Shown in pieces: positions 1-10,300 of a stretch of 64,000 nucleotides of DNA. Where the stretch lies: the NCBI GenBank assembly GCA_005784505.1, contig VCAZ01000006.1:8027724-8091723 (forward strand). The letters are read 5' to 3'. The stretch comes from Bagarius yarrelli (lineage: Eukaryota; Chordata; Actinopteri; Siluriformes; Sisoridae). How positions within the stretch are numbered: the first letter of the stretch is position 1; every line of letters begins with the position of its first letter. The notes under the pieces are model-generated. The model was not told the origin of the DNA and did no database searches. It saw only the letters and a list, made by a program, of their open reading frames with translations. The position numbers and the translations under genes are program-made.

Positions 1-589
1 GGATTTTTATTTCCTTGCAAACAATTTTAATAAAAAGGTATTGATGGGCTATTGATTGGTTAGCCCAAGGGCATTGCTCATAGCTCATAGACCCAGTTCA
101 CTGCGATCATTATGTCCTGAACTCTTGCATTTCTTTTCATGCTGTTGGTCAATACCGGCTGCACATGCTTCAGGCCTTTTTACTGCATCACTACCCTGTT
201 TTTTCTTTTACCCTGCCCAAAAAAATCAAACTCCATCAGCAAGAAGTGTAGAAGCCTTCACTGCTGATTGCTCACAACGCTCCAGAATACAGTGCACTAG
301 ACTGAGGGTGAAAGTCATGAGGTTCAGAGGGCAGAAAGCGTACTGAAGTGCATCATGGATTTAAAGATATCATGTCCCGTATAAAGCCTTATTAATAAAT
401 CCCTGACATGTCGCCTACGCTCAACATGCTTCATAAGGTTTTTCATCTCTCTGTCACTTGGTAAAATCTTTATTTCTGTGAAAATATATTTTAAATGTGA
501 GAGCTTTGGAGTAATGACAATAAAAGGTTGGAGGGAGATCAATGCAGAACACATTACTCTGTACCACAGAGGCTTGGCTTTAATAATCA

Positions 590-1156
590 AAAAAATTTAT
601 CCATTAAGTTGAACCTAATTCTTTGACAAAATGACAGAGGCGCCATGTTCCGACATGTGGTCATGTGAAGAATAGCAAGATTTCGCTATTCGACGATGCT
701 GAAGCTGAAACGGCTTCATTAAATCGATAAATATATCTGTATCTCTGCACAATATATTGTTTTAACATCGCAATGTTTGCATCTGCAGGATTTTTGTTGT
801 TAAGTGGGGACTATAGTCGACTGCATCACAGTTCAGAATGTATGTTATTATGTGTGATTTTAAAGCTTAATAATCAGGTGAAAGTTTAGCAGTTGCATAT
901 TGTTTTAAGGTCTGTTACTAGTTTTAAAGATTAATTTATATAATTATATAATCTTTAAAGCTATAAAAGTTATGTTTTGGCACTGGAATTCTTAAAGACC
1001 TTTAAACATTGTGCAAATGCTAAACATCAGTCCATTCAACAAAATCACCCCAAATTATTCGAAAATAATGAATTCTTTGTAAAAATTTGGTGAACATTTG
1101 ACATATTGCAATATATATCGCTGCATGATATTTTTTCCAATTTCATGCAGCCCTAG
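590..1156 (-). mobile_element. hAT-like non-autonomous element relic
   Basis: The right end reads, on the - strand, CTAGGGCTGCATGAAATTGG, followed by a section repeating the theme of ATATCGCGATAT. This is a terminal pattern common among teleost hAT-type MITEs. The left end is eroded and its position is approximate. Confidence 0.4.
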
Positions 1157-1336
1157 TCTTTGCTTTAATCCACGCTGTCCTAAAGGTGATGTTTACACTT
1201 CGAGAAGGTTATTGCTGTTAGTGAGTCTGTGTGCATGTGTGTGTGCAGGACAATGTGTAATAATATACACACACTCACACACAAACCAGACTATATTCTT
1301 GCTCACACAACACACCAAGCTTCAGCATCTGCATTT

Positions 1337-1337
<1 letters not shown>

Positions 1338-1373
<36 letters not shown>
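1338..1373. repeat. (AC)n microsatellite
   Basis: About 17 AC units, followed by an A-rich stretch. Confidence 0.95.
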
Positions 1374-1376
<3 letters not shown>

Positions 1377-1661
1377 CAATCACAAAAAAAAAATCATAAC
1401 CAAAAGCAAGAAAAACACATGACTCACCCTTCCCAATATCATTAGATGAAGTGCACTTTAAAGGCAGCCCTGTGCAGACTTTAATCAGCTCTCATTCACA
1501 TTTATGGCTAATAAAACAAATTAGAAATTTTACTTAATGTAATTAATAAAATCAACACAGTTTCGATCTTTGTGAATTCTTTGTTTTCGGCATAGTGTGA
1601 GTGTAATTCCATGTGTGTTTAGGGTAATCTCCCATAATGCCATTTGAAGATTATTACAGGC

Positions 1662-1664
<3 letters not shown>

Positions 1665-1697
<33 letters not shown>
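1665..1697. repeat. (TTA)n microsatellite
   Basis: About 11 TTA units in a row. Confidence 0.93.
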
Positions 1698-1699
<2 letters not shown>

Positions 1700-1721
1700 T
1701 ATTTTGTGCGAATGTGTGTGT

Positions 1722-2148
1722 GGGCAGTGTATTAGCAAGGGCCTCACGATATGATACATATCACGACATATGGGCCACAAGAAAATATATCACAATATAT
1801 TGTAATACAATACATATCACAATACATTGCAATACATAAAAAAAGAGAAATGTAACATAAATAGCTAAAAAATACAACAACTACAGAGCTGGAAGCGTCA
1901 TTATGTTTTTGCACCATGCTGAAGTCTGAGATGATGACCGTATGTGTTTGAAAACAACAGGCGCGAAGGAAGTGTTTTTTAATTAAAGCGTTTTTCAATT
2001 AAAAATAATGTAAATGTAAATCAGTTTTAAACTTCATTTAAATATGTATCAAGTCTAGAGGTTAGAATATTGATTCACTATTGCAAAACAAATACAATGC
2101 AACCCGATAGTTAGCGGTCTCGTTATTTTTACAAAGCCCTAAATGATA
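1722..2148 (+). mobile_element. hAT-like MITE copy (family shared with 9410-9705)
   Basis: It begins with AAGGGCCTCACGATATGATA and has an internal section of alternating CACAATAC motifs. It ends near TACAAAGCCCTAAATG. The first 40 bases match the reverse complement of the right end of the element at 9410-9705, so these are two members of one family in opposite orientation. Confidence 0.5.
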
Positions 2149-3497
2149 CAATAATGGAACATATAAAATTAACGTATTAATCAATAGATAAATAAATGAA
2201 TGGAAGCTGTATAGAGGTGGTAAAAAAGGTTAGAAAAAAGAAGTAACTGCTTGTTGTGAGGTTTTTGGTATATTCTATAATAATTCGAATATATCCTTTT
2301 TTCAGAGAATCAAAATGGAGGAATTTCTAAGCTTTCTTTCCTACCATGTTAAAGAAGGACAGGCAATAACAGCAATATCATAGAAAAGCATATACATTTA
2401 TTGCGATAGCAATATTGATTCAACCTTACTGACCTAGCCGTAATATAGATTACACACAAGTTAGAGCGTGACATAGAAGAAGCTCGAGAAAAACGAAATG
2501 AAACCGAATCTGTGTCACTCTTGATGAGCTGCTTCTGGAGTGTTTGTTTCTGCTGCACTCAACAGAAGCACACAGCACTTCTGCAGATAAGCACAAAAAA
2601 TCCGAATCACAACCAGATTTACTGGCCAAGAATGAGATCACTTACAGGGAATGAACCATGGCAGATTCTTACTTTAGGACGAGTTATGATCAAAAGAAAG
2701 AAGGTTAGTTAAATAAATTTATATTAAAGTGCATAGTTGAGGAATTAAGAGTTAAAAGGAAAAAACAATAAAAAGCTAGATCTGCCCACAGAGACCTGTA
2801 TGACCACCAGATGTATGTGGCAGGAAGAGCAGTGTGGAGAAACACATGTAAGCATACTCGCTAGGCACTGCTGTATCCATGAGCTACAGCTACAACTATT
2901 GATTCTTAAGCCTTTGCCAGTCTGACCGAACCTCTGCTCTTTTCTGAGGTCTTCACCCTGCCCACAAGACATAAAGGGGAAAAAAGTCAATTATAAACTT
3001 GCATGCTTTCCCCTCGGGGATAGAATCCACATGCTCTAATCTGATCAATTCATGTTAGGCAGGAAGCTGGGGTCTCTCTGAGGTCCTGTAAACCAGTCTT
3101 CATAGCACATGCTTTAGTTAGGATGAAAGTGTTTGGTCTGGAGCATGACACAGAGAATTTGCCACATTTGTACTTTCACACTCGCTGCTCTGAGGGCGAG
3201 CGTGGTAACAGCTGAGGGTAACAGGATGAAATGCTGTTACTCGTCTTCTGTGACACGCAGTCCTGCTGGGTGACAATGTCTGGTGTCTGACGTGATATAC
3301 TGTAGAAATACATTTGAATTGAAACCTCATGGGATGTATTTTTTGGAAGCACTATTACTATTATTATTAAAATTATTAACTTAACTATCATTTATACTGA
3401 AGTATTCTTTCGAAAAAAAGGGTCTTTAAAACCGTAACTTAGGTTTTATTAACCAGAACACAATAAAGTTTAACCAAGTGCGCTAAACACTAAACAC

Positions 3498-3513
3498 ACA
3501 CACACACACAAAG
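3498..3513. repeat. (AC)n microsatellite, short
   Basis: Eight AC units. Confidence 0.85.
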
Positions 3514-4146
3514 GACATCATGCTTAAAAAACCCCAGTCCTGCACAACCACCAACTGGGAAACAAACTCTAGCAATTTAACACTTTGACAAGGGCGCAAC
3601 ATCTGGAACAGCTGGTCAGTGAATATCCCTATAACCCAAGTCATTTATCAGAATGTAAAATGTCTAGCTATTGTCTTGCCTATTAACACTCAGGATTTGT
3701 CCATTTGATGAGGAGAGGAAAGGGCCATGCTTTTAAAGCTTGTTCAGGACACAAGGTCAAACATTTTTCTTTTTTTATTGCAAAAGGTTTGAGTATTAAT
3801 ACTTATACTGATAATATAAATGTAATTGGATCATAATAATGGGAATTTTGAGCCACATGCTGCAGGCCGGTTGATTCACAGCACATGCTGTCAATGATGG
3901 GGAACGAGGAGAATGGCTTGGGACAGGTTAAGTTCCTCTGACATATTGTGACTCGTGTACAGTGCTCCAATAGCCCCATAAAAAGAAATGAATCCAGGAC
4001 AGCAGCCAAATGTCTGACATACGTGGCATCTTTTGTCAGCTGTGGACTCAGTTCATTACACACAGCATTTAAATCACATAAAGCAAAAAGGGGGGACTAA
4101 TAGACATTTCAGGATGTTTAACAAAAAACGTTCCGTGTACAGGATT

Positions 4147-4265
4147 ACACACACACACACACACAGCCAAAATTTCCAATAATAACAGAACAAAATGTCA
4201 ACATTACATAAAAAACCTTTAAAAAGAATACAATAAGGTTTTTTTTTTTTTTTTGATTTTTTTTT

Positions 4266-4298
<33 letters not shown>

Positions 4299-4470
4299 CA
4301 TAAGTTTTTTTTTTTTTTTTTGTTACATAGTTCCACATTTTTTGGTAAAAGTCTTGACCTTAAGCTAAAAAAACTTTTTTTTTTTGTAGCTTTTTTTTTT
4401 TTTTTTTTTTTATTTTTTTTACACAACACACACACACACAGCCAAAATTTCCAATAATAACAGAACAAAA
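4147..4470. repeat. Poly-T block framed by a direct repeat
   Basis: An AC tract followed by a 30-base unit beginning GCCAAAATTTCC occurs at 4166-4195 and again, identical, at 4441-4470. Between them lie several runs of 15-25 T with single interrupting bases. ACATAAG and TCTTGACC fragments inside this block recur just beyond it (about 4500-4530). It looks like slippage or an assembly artefact and is not a gene. Confidence 0.8.
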
Positions 4471-4779
4471 ATTTTTTTAAAAAAAGTTTTCAATTTTATT
4501 ACATAAGTCATACAAGGTAAATCTTGACCCAGCTATAAACCCTAGATAATAAAGAGGAGGAAATAAAAAGCGCAATACTGATCAGTCTAAGAAATTAACT
4601 AAACTAATTTAGTTTTATACAGTTGGTCCACTCCGATGTGAACAAGGGTCCCCTATTCATATTCACACGCACGCATGGGGAGAGGAGAGAGCGAGAGAGA
4701 AAATAACGGCTCGATAAACCAGGCACCCCTGCTCTTGTCCTGCTTCAAAGGAATCTCTTACACAGAGACAGAGGTACAC

Positions 4780-4790
<11 letters not shown>

Positions 4791-4827
<37 letters not shown>
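4791..4827. repeat. (GA)n microsatellite
   Basis: About 18 GA units within a purine-rich strand (4670-4850). Confidence 0.95.
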
Positions 4828-4830
<3 letters not shown>

Positions 4831-6104
4831 GAAAAAAAAACAGAGAGCAAGACCCACACGATGTAGTTCCAGCCAATTGCATTCCAGAGAAGTGACCATG
4901 GCTAGCGATAAACAAGACACAATAGATCACTCTGCTTAAACGCTATAAAAGAAGGCTAGACTTCAAGACAGAGGAAGTGCACGGAAAAAAGAAATGGCAC
5001 AACTGCGTAAATCTTCAACTCCAGAATGCCATTAGACTTACACAGTGCACAACTCTAAGAATTTGCATCCCAGGGTAAGGAAAAAAACATTGCTGTGTGA
5101 TCCAGGCTTACCCTCACAAACCCTGAGCCCAAGTCGCCGTAAATTGTTTCTCACTGTAGCAAAAAAAAAAAAAATGCATCCAACACTCACCCATCATGCA
5201 GGGACCGAAATCTTCCAAGCATTCTGGCAGCACATCAGCATGAGCCCACATATCCCTTCACTGATATGTAAACAGCTCACTAAGATTTCTTTGTTTGAAT
5301 TTGGAAGCCGGGTAGGTTTGCCTTTTGCTGCAGCTGCTTTTACAGCTTCGAAGCAGGTGGATGACAAAACATCAATCTCTCCAGGCACAATGTGTAGCAT
5401 GCACGGCTGACACACTCCTCGCCAGCAATAGCATATAGAACAACACACTCTTCACTGCTCGCTTTTAAAGCTTTAATTAGACATAGTATTGCTTTAATAC
5501 TGCGGGGGGATTTGAATGCTGAGAAATGGCAAATTCAGGACAAAGGGTTTAAAAAAAAATTACAATGGAAAATCAAATGGAAATTAAAGTCTAGTATATT
5601 GCATGGTGTAATGCTGTATGCTCTAATTAGTACATCAGTCATGTAGTCCAATCCGAGCAGCTGGTATTGTCAATAAACACTGTAATTAAAATGGCTTAAT
5701 TAAAAGAAATTAAAGGAAAAATATGCCATAATTAATTATGTACATCTATATGTAGAGTAAAAAAATTATTTATATGATAAAAAAAGGAAACTTCAGCATA
5801 ATGCATTGCACACGTGTTACTGTATGTTGTAATGTGTATCTGTGGAGCAGGTATGCTAATAATCTATCTAAGCTATCGAAAGTCAATATACTGAAAGATA
5901 CAGAGTAAATAATATAACCAACAAACAAACTAATTATACAGCTTTTCACATAAAATGAAACTTTAGGTAATCTTAATGCAGAAATTACAGAAACTGTGCA
6001 CAAAAAGAAAATACAGCTATTATATATTTTTTGTAGTGTGGTCTAAGCAGCAAGTAGCTTGTAATATTGTCACAAATAATATACATTTTTGTATAAAACA
6101 TGAT

Positions 6105-6240
6105 TATATACGGCTGGTGTAGTGGGTTCGTGCTCCGAAGACCAGAGTTCGATTCTGGCTCGGGTCCTTTCCGGTCCCACCCATCTTTTTCTGTCTCTTC
6201 CATTTCGTCTCTGTCTGTCCTATAAATAAAGGCAATCTTA
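6105..6240 (+). mobile_element. tRNA-derived SINE
   Basis: It has an A-box-like TGGTGTAGTGGG and a B-box-like GAGTTCGATTCTGG with the correct spacing. A pyrimidine-rich body and a tail ending CAATAAAGGCAATC-like sequence (TAAATAAAGGCAATC) follow. This is a SINE head rather than a functional tRNA, because no cloverleaf with an anticodon arm can be closed. Confidence 0.6.
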
Positions 6241-6257
6241 ATATCTTAAAGATATCT

Positions 6258-6273
6258 TTAAAAATAGATAGAT

Positions 6274-6313
<40 letters not shown>

Positions 6314-6340
6314 ATTTATCTATAGATCGATAGATAAAAG
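6258..6340. repeat. (GATA)n microsatellite with inverted end
   Basis: About 12 GATA units and then a short inverted TATC segment. It directly follows the SINE tail, a common place for microsatellite birth. Confidence 0.9.
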
Positions 6341-6416
6341 AAATATAAAATTAAAATGGACTATATACACACAAACAATATATATATACAAACAACACTT
6401 GATCTACACATAAACA

Positions 6417-6545
6417 GGGAGGTGGTGGCTTAGCTGTTAAGTTGTTGTGTCCATGCCTTACACCACCAATTTACCACTGCTGGTCCCCTGAGCAAGGCCC
6501 TTAACCCCTAATTGCCTCAGTTGTATAAAAGAATAGAGATAAAAA
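6417..6545 (+). mobile_element. tRNA-derived SINE (family A), 5' part
   Basis: It contains TTACCACTGCTGG and the GAGCAAGGCCCTTAACCCCT block shared with the copies at 33238, 44544 and 63381. The 3' tail is missing. Confidence 0.6.
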
Positions 6546-6904
6546 TCAATACTAAGAAGGGAAAAAATGAGTAATGATGGCTACATAAAATTCATAATAA
6601 TAATAATAAATAAATAAAATAATATTATTATTGTTGTTATTATTGTTATATTATTTATTTAGTAAAAGACATTCGGACATCCTATCATTAACGGTACCGC
6701 TCGATGTTCTCATCCTTTTGTGTGTTTAACAAAAGTAATGAATATATTTGTTCGTTAATGCGGACTTTTAAATATTTTTAATATGTTATTATTTTTTATT
6801 AATAGGAATCGGTTAAAGAAAAAAGCGTTTGTGTAATGCGATGATTTTATTAAGTCAGGGTTTTTTTCACCTGCGTGCATTTAAATAAAGTTTTTCCTGT
6901 GAGT

Positions 6905-7229
6905 GTGTGACGATGACGTAATGCTGCTTTGATTCCGTTCCGCGGGAAACGGTTGCAGTAACTTTCGGTTTAAAGAAGACTTTTACACGTCATTTTCGGA
7001 ACTGAACCGTATACGATAAAGTCTCGGGGGGGTTTTTTTGTTTAAAAACGAATACTCGATTTAAAATTAGAAGAAGAAATGAGTGAATTAGCTACTAGGG
7101 TTAGTTTAGCAGTAGCAGTACTCTGGTCGTGTTTAGCTTGTTAGCTTTCAAACGGGAGTCCGTGCACTTTGTGCTTGCTTTTGTTTGTTTGTTTGTTTGT
7201 TTGTTTGTTTGTTTGTTTGTTTTTACACC
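6905..7229 (+). promoter_or_regulatory. fancl: fancl promoter and 5' leader (putative)
   Basis: This stretch is richer in CpG than its surroundings. It contains a CRE-like TGACGTAA (6914-6921) and an E2F-like CGCGGGAAA (6941-6949) inside a near-palindromic TTCCGCGGGAAA. E2F control is known for many replication and repair genes, so the site fits fancl. No TATA box stands out. A TTTG microsatellite occupies 7180-7221, ending 8 bases before the ATG. The transcription start cannot be placed from sequence alone. Confidence 0.5.
7180..7221. repeat. (TTTG)n microsatellite in the fancl 5' leader
   Basis: About ten TTTG units end 8 bases before the fancl start codon. If transcribed, this is a tetranucleotide repeat in the 5' UTR, and length variation could alter leader structure. 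Confidence 0.93.
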
Positions 7230-7316
7230 ATGGCTAAAAGCTTGCTTAAAGAGTGCCCGTTATTAGTTGCGTTGGATAAAAAGGAAACTATTTACGATGG
7301 TTTTATCTCAGTACAG
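7230..7316 (+). CDS. fancl: fancl coding exon 1
   Basis: Encodes residues 1-29, starting MAKSLLKECPLL and ending FISVQ, matching the start of the ELF domain. The donor is CAG/GTAAGT, a strong consensus, and the phase is 0. Confidence 0.95.
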
Positions 7317-10300
7317 GTAAGTCAGACTTAAACAAGCGAATAAAGCTGCTATTTTATTATAATATTTCATATAATAATAATAATAATAATGTGTTCAATA
7401 CTACATCCTATTTAAACAGGGAAGAGACTTCAGGCTGAGAATAACGCTGCCTCCAGACCAGCAGCTGAAACAAGCAAAGTATAAAAAGAATATTTAATAA
7501 ATAGTCTTTTTTCATTTAACGTCAAGTTTGTGCTTGAGAACTTTTTTAACAAATACTATAAATAGGTAATTTTAAAAAACTTAAGTCATGTGGACAAAAA
7601 ACTGGGGGAAAATAAAAATAAGTAAGTTGCTCCCTATATCCAAGTGGTTTGCACTGTTATCATCACAGCAAGAAGGTTGCAGGTTCGTGTCCCCTGCAGG
7701 TGTCTTTCTGTGTGGAGTTCTCCCTGTGCTTGTGAGAGTTTCTCCTGGTACTCCAGTTTCTTCCCACAGATGATGATTGATTGATTGATTGATTGATGAT
7801 TGATTCTGATTTGGCCCATATAAGTGAGTGTAAGTGTGTGTTTGTGTGTGTGGTTCTTTGCCCTGTGATGGACTGCTGACCTGTCCGGGTTGTACCTTTG
7901 CTTTTTCTCCCAATGACAGCTGGGATAGTCCAGCCGATCCCTGTGACCCTGATCAAAAATAAGCAGGTATAAATAATGGATGAATGGTATTCCAGCAGGT
8001 GCCTTTATAAAAAAAACCCAAAACAAAACTAAAAAAATAAACCCTATAAAAAAAAAAAAAAAAAAACCCCACAAAAACTAACGGGCATCTTGGGTCCTGG
8101 GATTCGATCTTTTGAACCTTCTGATCAGCAGTCCAAACACCTTACCGCAGAGAGATACCAATTGTCCCTCAGTGGAAACAGGCAAACAGGCTCACACAAC
8201 TGCTGCAACATCACGGTGCCACTGTGCACAAAGTGCAACTGTGTGAAGACGTAGGTTTCCAGGGGTTGTTGTGGAGGTTAATGTGGTGGTGTGTAGCTTG
8301 CACTAAGCCTTCTGGATCGGTGCAAGATGGAATGTCACTGAATGAGCATAAACCCACAAAAAAGTTATTTATCACAGGTGGGGCTACATCTGGAAAAAAA
8401 CAAACATATTTTATTAGACAAACTAAAGTGAATATGTCCGGTCATCAGAAGCAGGTCACACCTTCCCTACATAACAGCTTGTCCTCTGAGATATTGTTGT
8501 ACACTGTTAACTCTTAAAAAAAAGCCCCTTGACTGACGACTTTTGTTTAAAAGTCCAGACAGAATTGAATCAGCTTTTAAACCATTTTAAGTAGAAGCTT
8601 TATCAATATGATTTGGTTAAATAGCTGAATACTCATGCTGCACTGTAAAAAAATAACCTCGAGGTTTGCTGTTTTGCAGATTGCACTGCTGCTGGGAACT
8701 GAAACAGCTGCTGAAAGACCATCAGCACATCCTGAAACAAGTCTGTAGAATCACAAAGCCCTGACACCATGTTTAGATTTCTTTTATTAGACTGGTTGAG
8801 TTACTTCCCAATATTCAGTATGCAATTTTGCATTGCAAAGCTTAGTGAAATGCTGGGGGGGGGAGCTTTAAATATATTTATGAACTCTAAGGCCTAGGAT
8901 AATGAGTCGTAGCATCAGAGCTGCTTTCAGATCAGAATGATACATGCTTAATTTTATTCTGTCTATACAGAGGTTACAGCATTCCTCGGATTTGGTTGGG
9001 TTTATTCTGGAACTGAGGACTGTATTGGTAATATATATATATATATAGTTTCAATTTAAGTCGACCTTAAGTCTCTTTCTTAAGAGATTTATCTCATGTA
9101 ATAATAAAGCTTTCTTCATCATGTGTTTTATTTTGATCAGGAAGTAGCATTGAAGAGGCAGCCAAGCTGGCAGTCCATCCCACCACCTCAGTACTACTCA
9201 CAGCTCATCACAGAGATCGAGACTTTAGGATGGGATAAGTATGTCATGCATTGTTTTGCACCTCATAATTCATGCGTCTTGTACAACGGTAGGATTCTAA
9301 CCCAAAAGGTGTTAAACTCAACTTGGGTCACAGCAACATTTTTGTGGGCCAATTTTTTTTTTGTAAGTGACTACAGCAGCTAATGCATTTTAACATTTCC
9401 ATTGCAATTAGGGCTGTGTGAAAATATCAGTACAGCTAACTATCATGATTTTTTACTATAATGTATTAAATTTTTAGTATCAATACATTTAAATGCAGTT
9501 TTAAACTAATTCATGTTATTTTATTAAAACCCTCAGTGCGTGTCAAACGACTTCCTACTCTGCTACGTAGTTGTCGCTGACACATACCGCCGTATTTTTA
9601 GCTATTTGTTTTACATTCTTTGAAGTATTTTATTTATATATTGTGATATGGTGTATCGTGACTTATGTATTGTATCGTGAGGTCCTTACCCATACACAGC
9701 TCTGATTGCCATCAGTCTAACAAAGGTCAAATAGATGTGTTTCTAAAATGCTTTCAATTCTGATGCATTCTATTTCTTCTAATTGCACATATGGTATCAG
9801 TGAATTTGAGGCAATACTGCTAAATCTTAACTCAGATTCAGCATGTCTTTATTTCCTCTCGCAGATAAGTTTGACATCTGTGCTTTAACCACACGCTGTA
9901 GTCAAACGCAGACATGGAAACGGTGTAATATGCAAATTAGCTAATTAAGTTTAACTTCTTATGATACTTTTTTCAGTTGTGAAAATCAACCTGATTCATG
10001 CGCCAAAATATTGCAAAGTTTTGTGTTGTTTTTTGTTAGTTTTAGACGATGTGCATAAGAGTGTAGCAGGTAGTTTTTATGTTAAACAAAAGGCGCACTG
10101 AAACAGCCGCATTTACACTTGTGGCTAAAATGCAACTCTGAATTCCTGTTTATTATTAAAAATAAAGATTTATATGTGGATAAACACTGAATGGAACAGA
10201 ATATCGAAATGCAAACGCTCTGAAAGACTGCATGTAAACAGAAACTTACATACTTCAGTCATGTGGTTTTCCCTATAGCAGATGCCGTTTTAGTTTCATG

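Larger units (their letters stand above)
1..6900. other. Intergenic, repeat-rich flank left of fancl
   Basis: No open frame here shows coding character; the frames are short, low in complexity or built from repeats. The stretch holds hAT-like relics, AC, TTA, GA and GATA tracts, a disrupted poly-T block and two tRNA-derived SINE copies, listed separately. The rest is AT-rich sequence with nothing recognisable. Confidence 0.7.
7479..8679. other. fancl: fancl intron 2
   Basis: A 1.2-kb intron largely built from mobile DNA: a DANA-like SINE (7633-7990), an A-rich stretch (about 8000-8066) and a reversed family A SINE head (8078-8165). The remainder (8166-8679) shows nothing recognisable. Confidence 0.8.

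Noticed and set aside
4145..4468. Lysine-rich 107-codon frame on the - strand
   Set aside because: It is the translation of poly-T runs on the opposite strand.
6120..6180. Possible tRNA gene
   Set aside because: Promoter boxes are present but no complete cloverleaf or anticodon arm can be formed, and a SINE body follows.
7581..8074. Several open frames over 90 codons on the - strand
   Set aside because: They are antisense readings of the SINE in fancl intron 2.
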